Positions 61,888 to 64,000 of a stretch of 64,000 bases of DNA are shown here, in pieces. The position numbers and the translations under genes are program-made. Below the pieces are notes generated by a model. That model did not search any database. It was not told the DNA's origin and worked only from the letters and a program-made list of their open reading frames with translations. How positions within the stretch are numbered: position 1 is the first letter of the stretch; every line of letters starts with the position of its first letter. This DNA comes from Weissella oryzae SG25 (lineage in GTDB: Bacteria; Bacillota; Bacilli; Lactobacillales; Lactobacillaceae), in the NCBI RefSeq assembly GCF_000691805.2, contig NZ_DF820485.1, forward strand, positions 124,001 to 188,000. Direction: 5' to 3'.

Positions 61888-62841
61888 TTAACCCCTTTTT
61901 ACTTGATATTTTTGAACCCATATTTCACGAGCACCAGCTTTTTCTAGGGCGGCGATAATTGCTTCAATATCGGCATGATTGTCAGCCAAAGCAAGCATTG
62001 CACCACCAACGCCACCACCAGTTAGTTTTGCACCAAGAGCACCAGCTTCAAGTGCAGCATTAATCAAGTTATTTAAATATGGGTGAGAAACTCCAATAGC
62101 ATCTAAATGTTCTTGCGCTGTAGTCATAATAGGGCCAAGTTTATCGGCTGAGTTTTTTGCCAAAAAATTACGGGCGGCTCTTGAAAGGTCACCTAATGCA
62201 GTGAGGTGGTTTTGCGTTTCAATTGGATCATTTTGTAATTGTTCACGCACAACACTAACAGCTAAACCTGTTTGCCCATGCACACCAGTATCAGCAATGA
62301 TTAAGGTAGCATCTAAATCCATCGCAATTGGTTCAGGTAGATTACCTTTCATAAACCAAACTGGAACGTCGTGCGCTGCAGTAGCAGCATCAATGCCGCT
62401 AGGTGATCCATGAGTGATTGATTCTTCTACATTTGCCCAGCGTTGAAGCTCTAGATTACTCAAGGGGGTTTCAAATAGGGCGAAAAAGGCACGTACAATC
62501 GCAACGGCGGTTGCAGCGGACGAACCCATTCCACGCTCAAGTGGAATGGTAGATTGAATTTTTAAAGAAAATGCTAGGTTTGGCATTTTAAAAAATTTTA
62601 GTAGCCGATTAATTAGCTGACGGATTCCCTCAAAGGCTTCGGTCATCTCACTTAAAGGACCTTGATAATTTTCAGCCAAAATAATTTGACCAAAGTCACG
62701 TTTAGTGACAGTTACCAGCATATTTAAATCAGGTAACGGCAGGGCGATAGCTGGCTCATTATAAACGACAGCATGTTCACCTAACAAAATAATTTTTGCG
62801 TGACTCTTACCAGTTGCAATTTTAAGCACGGGATTCACCAA
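61888..62841 (-). CDS. mvaK1: Mevalonate kinase
   Basis: Phosphorylates mevalonate, the first of four consecutive steps encoded here. The 317-residue GHMP kinase has GKSHAKIILLGEHAVVYNEPA (split: residues 11-31), IPLERGMGSSAATAVAIVRA as ATP loop, THGSPSGIDAATA with the catalytic Asp, and KLTGGGVGGAMLAL near the C-terminus. No ATG is available: TTG at 62841, GTG at 62838 and GTG at 62829 are the candidates, and the ribosome binding site is weak, so the exact start is open. First gene of the mevalonate operon; divergent from dinG. Confidence 0.95.
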   Translation of the reverse strand: MVNPVLKIATGKSHAKIILLGEHAVVYNEPAIALPLPDLNMLVTVTKRDFGQIILAENYQGPLSEMTEAFEGIRQLINRLLKFFKMPNLAFSLKIQSTIPLERGMGSSAATAVAIVRAFFALFETPLSNLELQRWANVEESITHGSPSGIDAATAAHDVPVWFMKGNLPEPIAMDLDATLIIADTGVHGQTGLAVSVVREQLQNDPIETQNHLTALGDLSRAARNFLAKNSADKLGPIMTTAQEHLDAIGVSHPYLNNLINAALEAGALGAKLTGGGVGGAMLALADNHADIEAIIAALEKAGAREIWVQKYQVKRG

Positions 62842-62904
62842 TCTACTTTCATAAAAAATACTGTCTTCATCATATCAAAAGTAAAGCTTTTGAGAAACAC
62901 TCCA

Positions 62905-62913
62905 TGTTATAAT
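62905..62913 (+). promoter_or_regulatory. Extended -10 promoter of dinG
   Basis: TG-T-TATAAT at 62905-62913, 34 bases before dinG, in the divergent region with mvaK1. Confidence 0.5.
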
Positions 62914-62947
62914 GGTAAGCGATTATTAAGGAACACGTGGTACGAAA

Positions 62948-64000
62948 ATGATGCAAAATAAAGACATCTATGCTGTGGTTGATCTTGAAACCACCCGCAC
63001 GACTGCGCAAGAGGGTCGAATTATTCAGGTCGCCATCGCTTTCGTGCAGAACAATACAGTGATTAATCAGTTTTCAACATTGGTTAATCCACAAAGTAAT
63101 ATTCCACGCAATATTACTAAACTAACAGGTATCACTGATGAGATGGTTAAGAGTGCACCAACTTTTAAAGATGTTGCAATTACCTTACATGCAATGTTAG
63201 TGGGCACAATTTTTGTTGCCCATAATGTTAATTTTGATTTACCATTCTTAAATTTAGCTTTTGAACGGGAAAACATTACACCTTTAAAGAATCTTGCTTT
63301 GGATACAGTGCAATTAAGTCAAATTATTTGGCCAACTGCGCCGGGTTATCGGTTAAGTGATTTAACACAGTATCTTAAGTTTGAACATAAAAGGCCTCAT
63401 CAGGCCGATTCAGATGCTTTAGCAACGGCAATGCTTTTGATTGAAATATTGAAGCAAGTAAATTCACTGCCAATGGTAACTTTGCAAGGGTTAGTCGATT
63501 TACCATTGGCCTTAGTACGCGATACAAAGCGCGTCTTTGAAAAAGCTTTACATATAAATCAAGCAACACCACAGCCTTTACCAAAGCAGTTACAGGTTAT
63601 TTCTGGCTTAGCAATTCGCCGTTTTTCTAATCCAACGCCGCTAAGTAATAAAAATAGTTATGTCTATCCTGCAAAAAAAGCGAATATGGAACAGATTTTG
63701 GCGCCTGAGTTAAAGTATTCAGCTCAGCAAGCCAAGCTAATGAATTTAATCTATGAACATTATCATGAGCTAAATGAAGAAACAACGCCGCTGGTCTTAG
63801 AAGCACCAACTGGTATGGGGAAAACGCTAGGGTATCTATTACCATACGCATACTTAGCAAACGAACAAGGTCGATCAGTTGTAATTGCAACGCCAACTAT
63901 TAATTTACAACATCAGGTGGTTGATGTTGTTAATAATGAATTAAATAATATTTTACCTTTTGATATACGTGGTGTTAGTTTAAAAGGTAAAAGTCACTTC
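62948..64000 (+). CDS. dinG: DinG-type exonuclease/helicase, 5' part
   Basis: Open frame from ATG 62948 to the window edge: 351 codons of a protein normally above 900 residues. The N-terminal DEDDh exonuclease domain shows VVDLETT (Exo I), HNVNFDLPFL (Exo II) and HQADSDALAT (Exo III). The superfamily-2 helicase domain follows with Walker A APTGMGKTLGYLLP. This fusion is the Gram-positive DinG, a probable repair nuclease. AAGGAA lies 14 bases upstream, rather far; a second ATG follows at once. The 3' end is outside the window. Confidence 0.93.
   Translation, partial: MMQNKDIYAVVDLETTRTTAQEGRIIQVAIAFVQNNTVINQFSTLVNPQSNIPRNITKLTGITDEMVKSAPTFKDVAITLHAMLVGTIFVAHNVNFDLPFLNLAFERENITPLKNLALDTVQLSQIIWPTAPGYRLSDLTQYLKFEHKRPHQADSDALATAMLLIEILKQVNSLPMVTLQGLVDLPLALVRDTKRVFEKALHINQATPQPLPKQLQVISGLAIRRFSNPTPLSNKNSYVYPAKKANMEQILAPELKYSAQQAKLMNLIYEHYHELNEETTPLVLEAPTGMGKTLGYLLPYAYLANEQGRSVVIATPTINLQHQVVDVVNNELNNILPFDIRGVSLKGKSHF

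Noticed and set aside
62916-62929. cre-like GGTAAGCGATTATT downstream of the dinG promoter
   Set aside because: Three mismatches to the consensus, including the conserved right-hand CA.
1-64000. tRNA or rRNA genes, CRISPR arrays, insertion sequences or prophage
   Set aside because: No tandem spaced repeats, transposase or integrase-like genes other than XerC, phage genes or recognisable stable RNA sequences were seen.

Overview
The window is chromosomal DNA from a low-GC Gram-positive bacterium of the Lactobacillales. The evidence is AT-rich coding sequence, strong AGGAGG-type ribosome binding sites and extended -10 promoters. It also carries a mevalonate operon ordered mvaK1-mvaD-mvaK2-fni, RNase J1 with RpoY, DnaB/DnaI primosome loaders, an OpuA-type glycine-betaine transporter and a manganese-dependent pyrophosphatase. 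A Leuconostocaceae relative such as Weissella is my best guess. That placement is inferred from gene content and layout, not from a search. I found no tRNA, rRNA, CRISPR array, insertion sequence or prophage; this is core chromosome with some accessory transport genes.

Layout. 1-5.5 kb: end of rbgA, then rnhB, dprA, topA and xerC (ribosome assembly, RNA/DNA processing, competence, topology, chromosome resolution). 5.5-8.1 kb: a sugar mutarotase with a catabolite-control (cre) site, a D,D-carboxypeptidase, and plsY on the minus strand. 8.3-13.7 kb: parE-parC (topoisomerase IV) and ppaC. 14-20.5 kb: a lipid kinase, a small membrane protein, rpoY-rnjA on the minus strand, two uncharacterised genes, def, a UPF0223 gene and an inositol-monophosphatase-like gene. 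20.6-28.3 kb: typA, an APC permease with a class A sortase, an oxalate/formate-type transporter and oleate hydratase. 28.5-34.5 kb: OpuA-type osmoprotectant transporter, a Crp/Fnr regulator, a paired SMR transporter and a DacA-type carboxypeptidase. 34.6-40.3 kb: YeiH-type exporter with divergent LysR regulator, YdcF-family protein, Bcr/CflA efflux pump and acetyl-CoA acetyltransferase. 40.4-41.0 kb: two very small genes. 41.6-47.3 kb: mutM-coaE-dnaB-dnaI-yibE-yibF. 47.3-50.6 kb: an ArlRS/CovRS-like two-component system and a YejK-like nucleoid protein. 50.8-55.8 kb: yjeM-like permease, cadD with divergent arsR, and a DHA2 efflux pump with divergent marR. 56.1-58.7 kb: yidC, yitT and tetR. 58.8-62.8 kb: the mevalonate operon. 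From 62.9 kb to the edge: dinG, truncated.

How the parts work together. The thiolase at 39.1 kb makes acetoacetyl-CoA, the entry metabolite of the mevalonate route whose later steps are encoded at 58.8-62.8 kb. HMG-CoA synthase and reductase are not in the window. Envelope functions recur: PlsY, DacA, the M15 peptidase, sortase, YidC and the DagK-like kinase.

The most interesting signals are regulatory. Four sites fit the CcpA cre consensus: a perfect match in the typA promoter, and near-perfect matches at oleate hydratase, the oxalate/formate-type transporter and the mutarotase. The marR/efflux promoter has a near-perfect 28-bp operator. Unexplained perfect dyads precede the two-component system and dacA, and a hairpin covers the dprA ribosome binding site. 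A 52-residue gene stands alone between a consensus promoter and a strong terminator.
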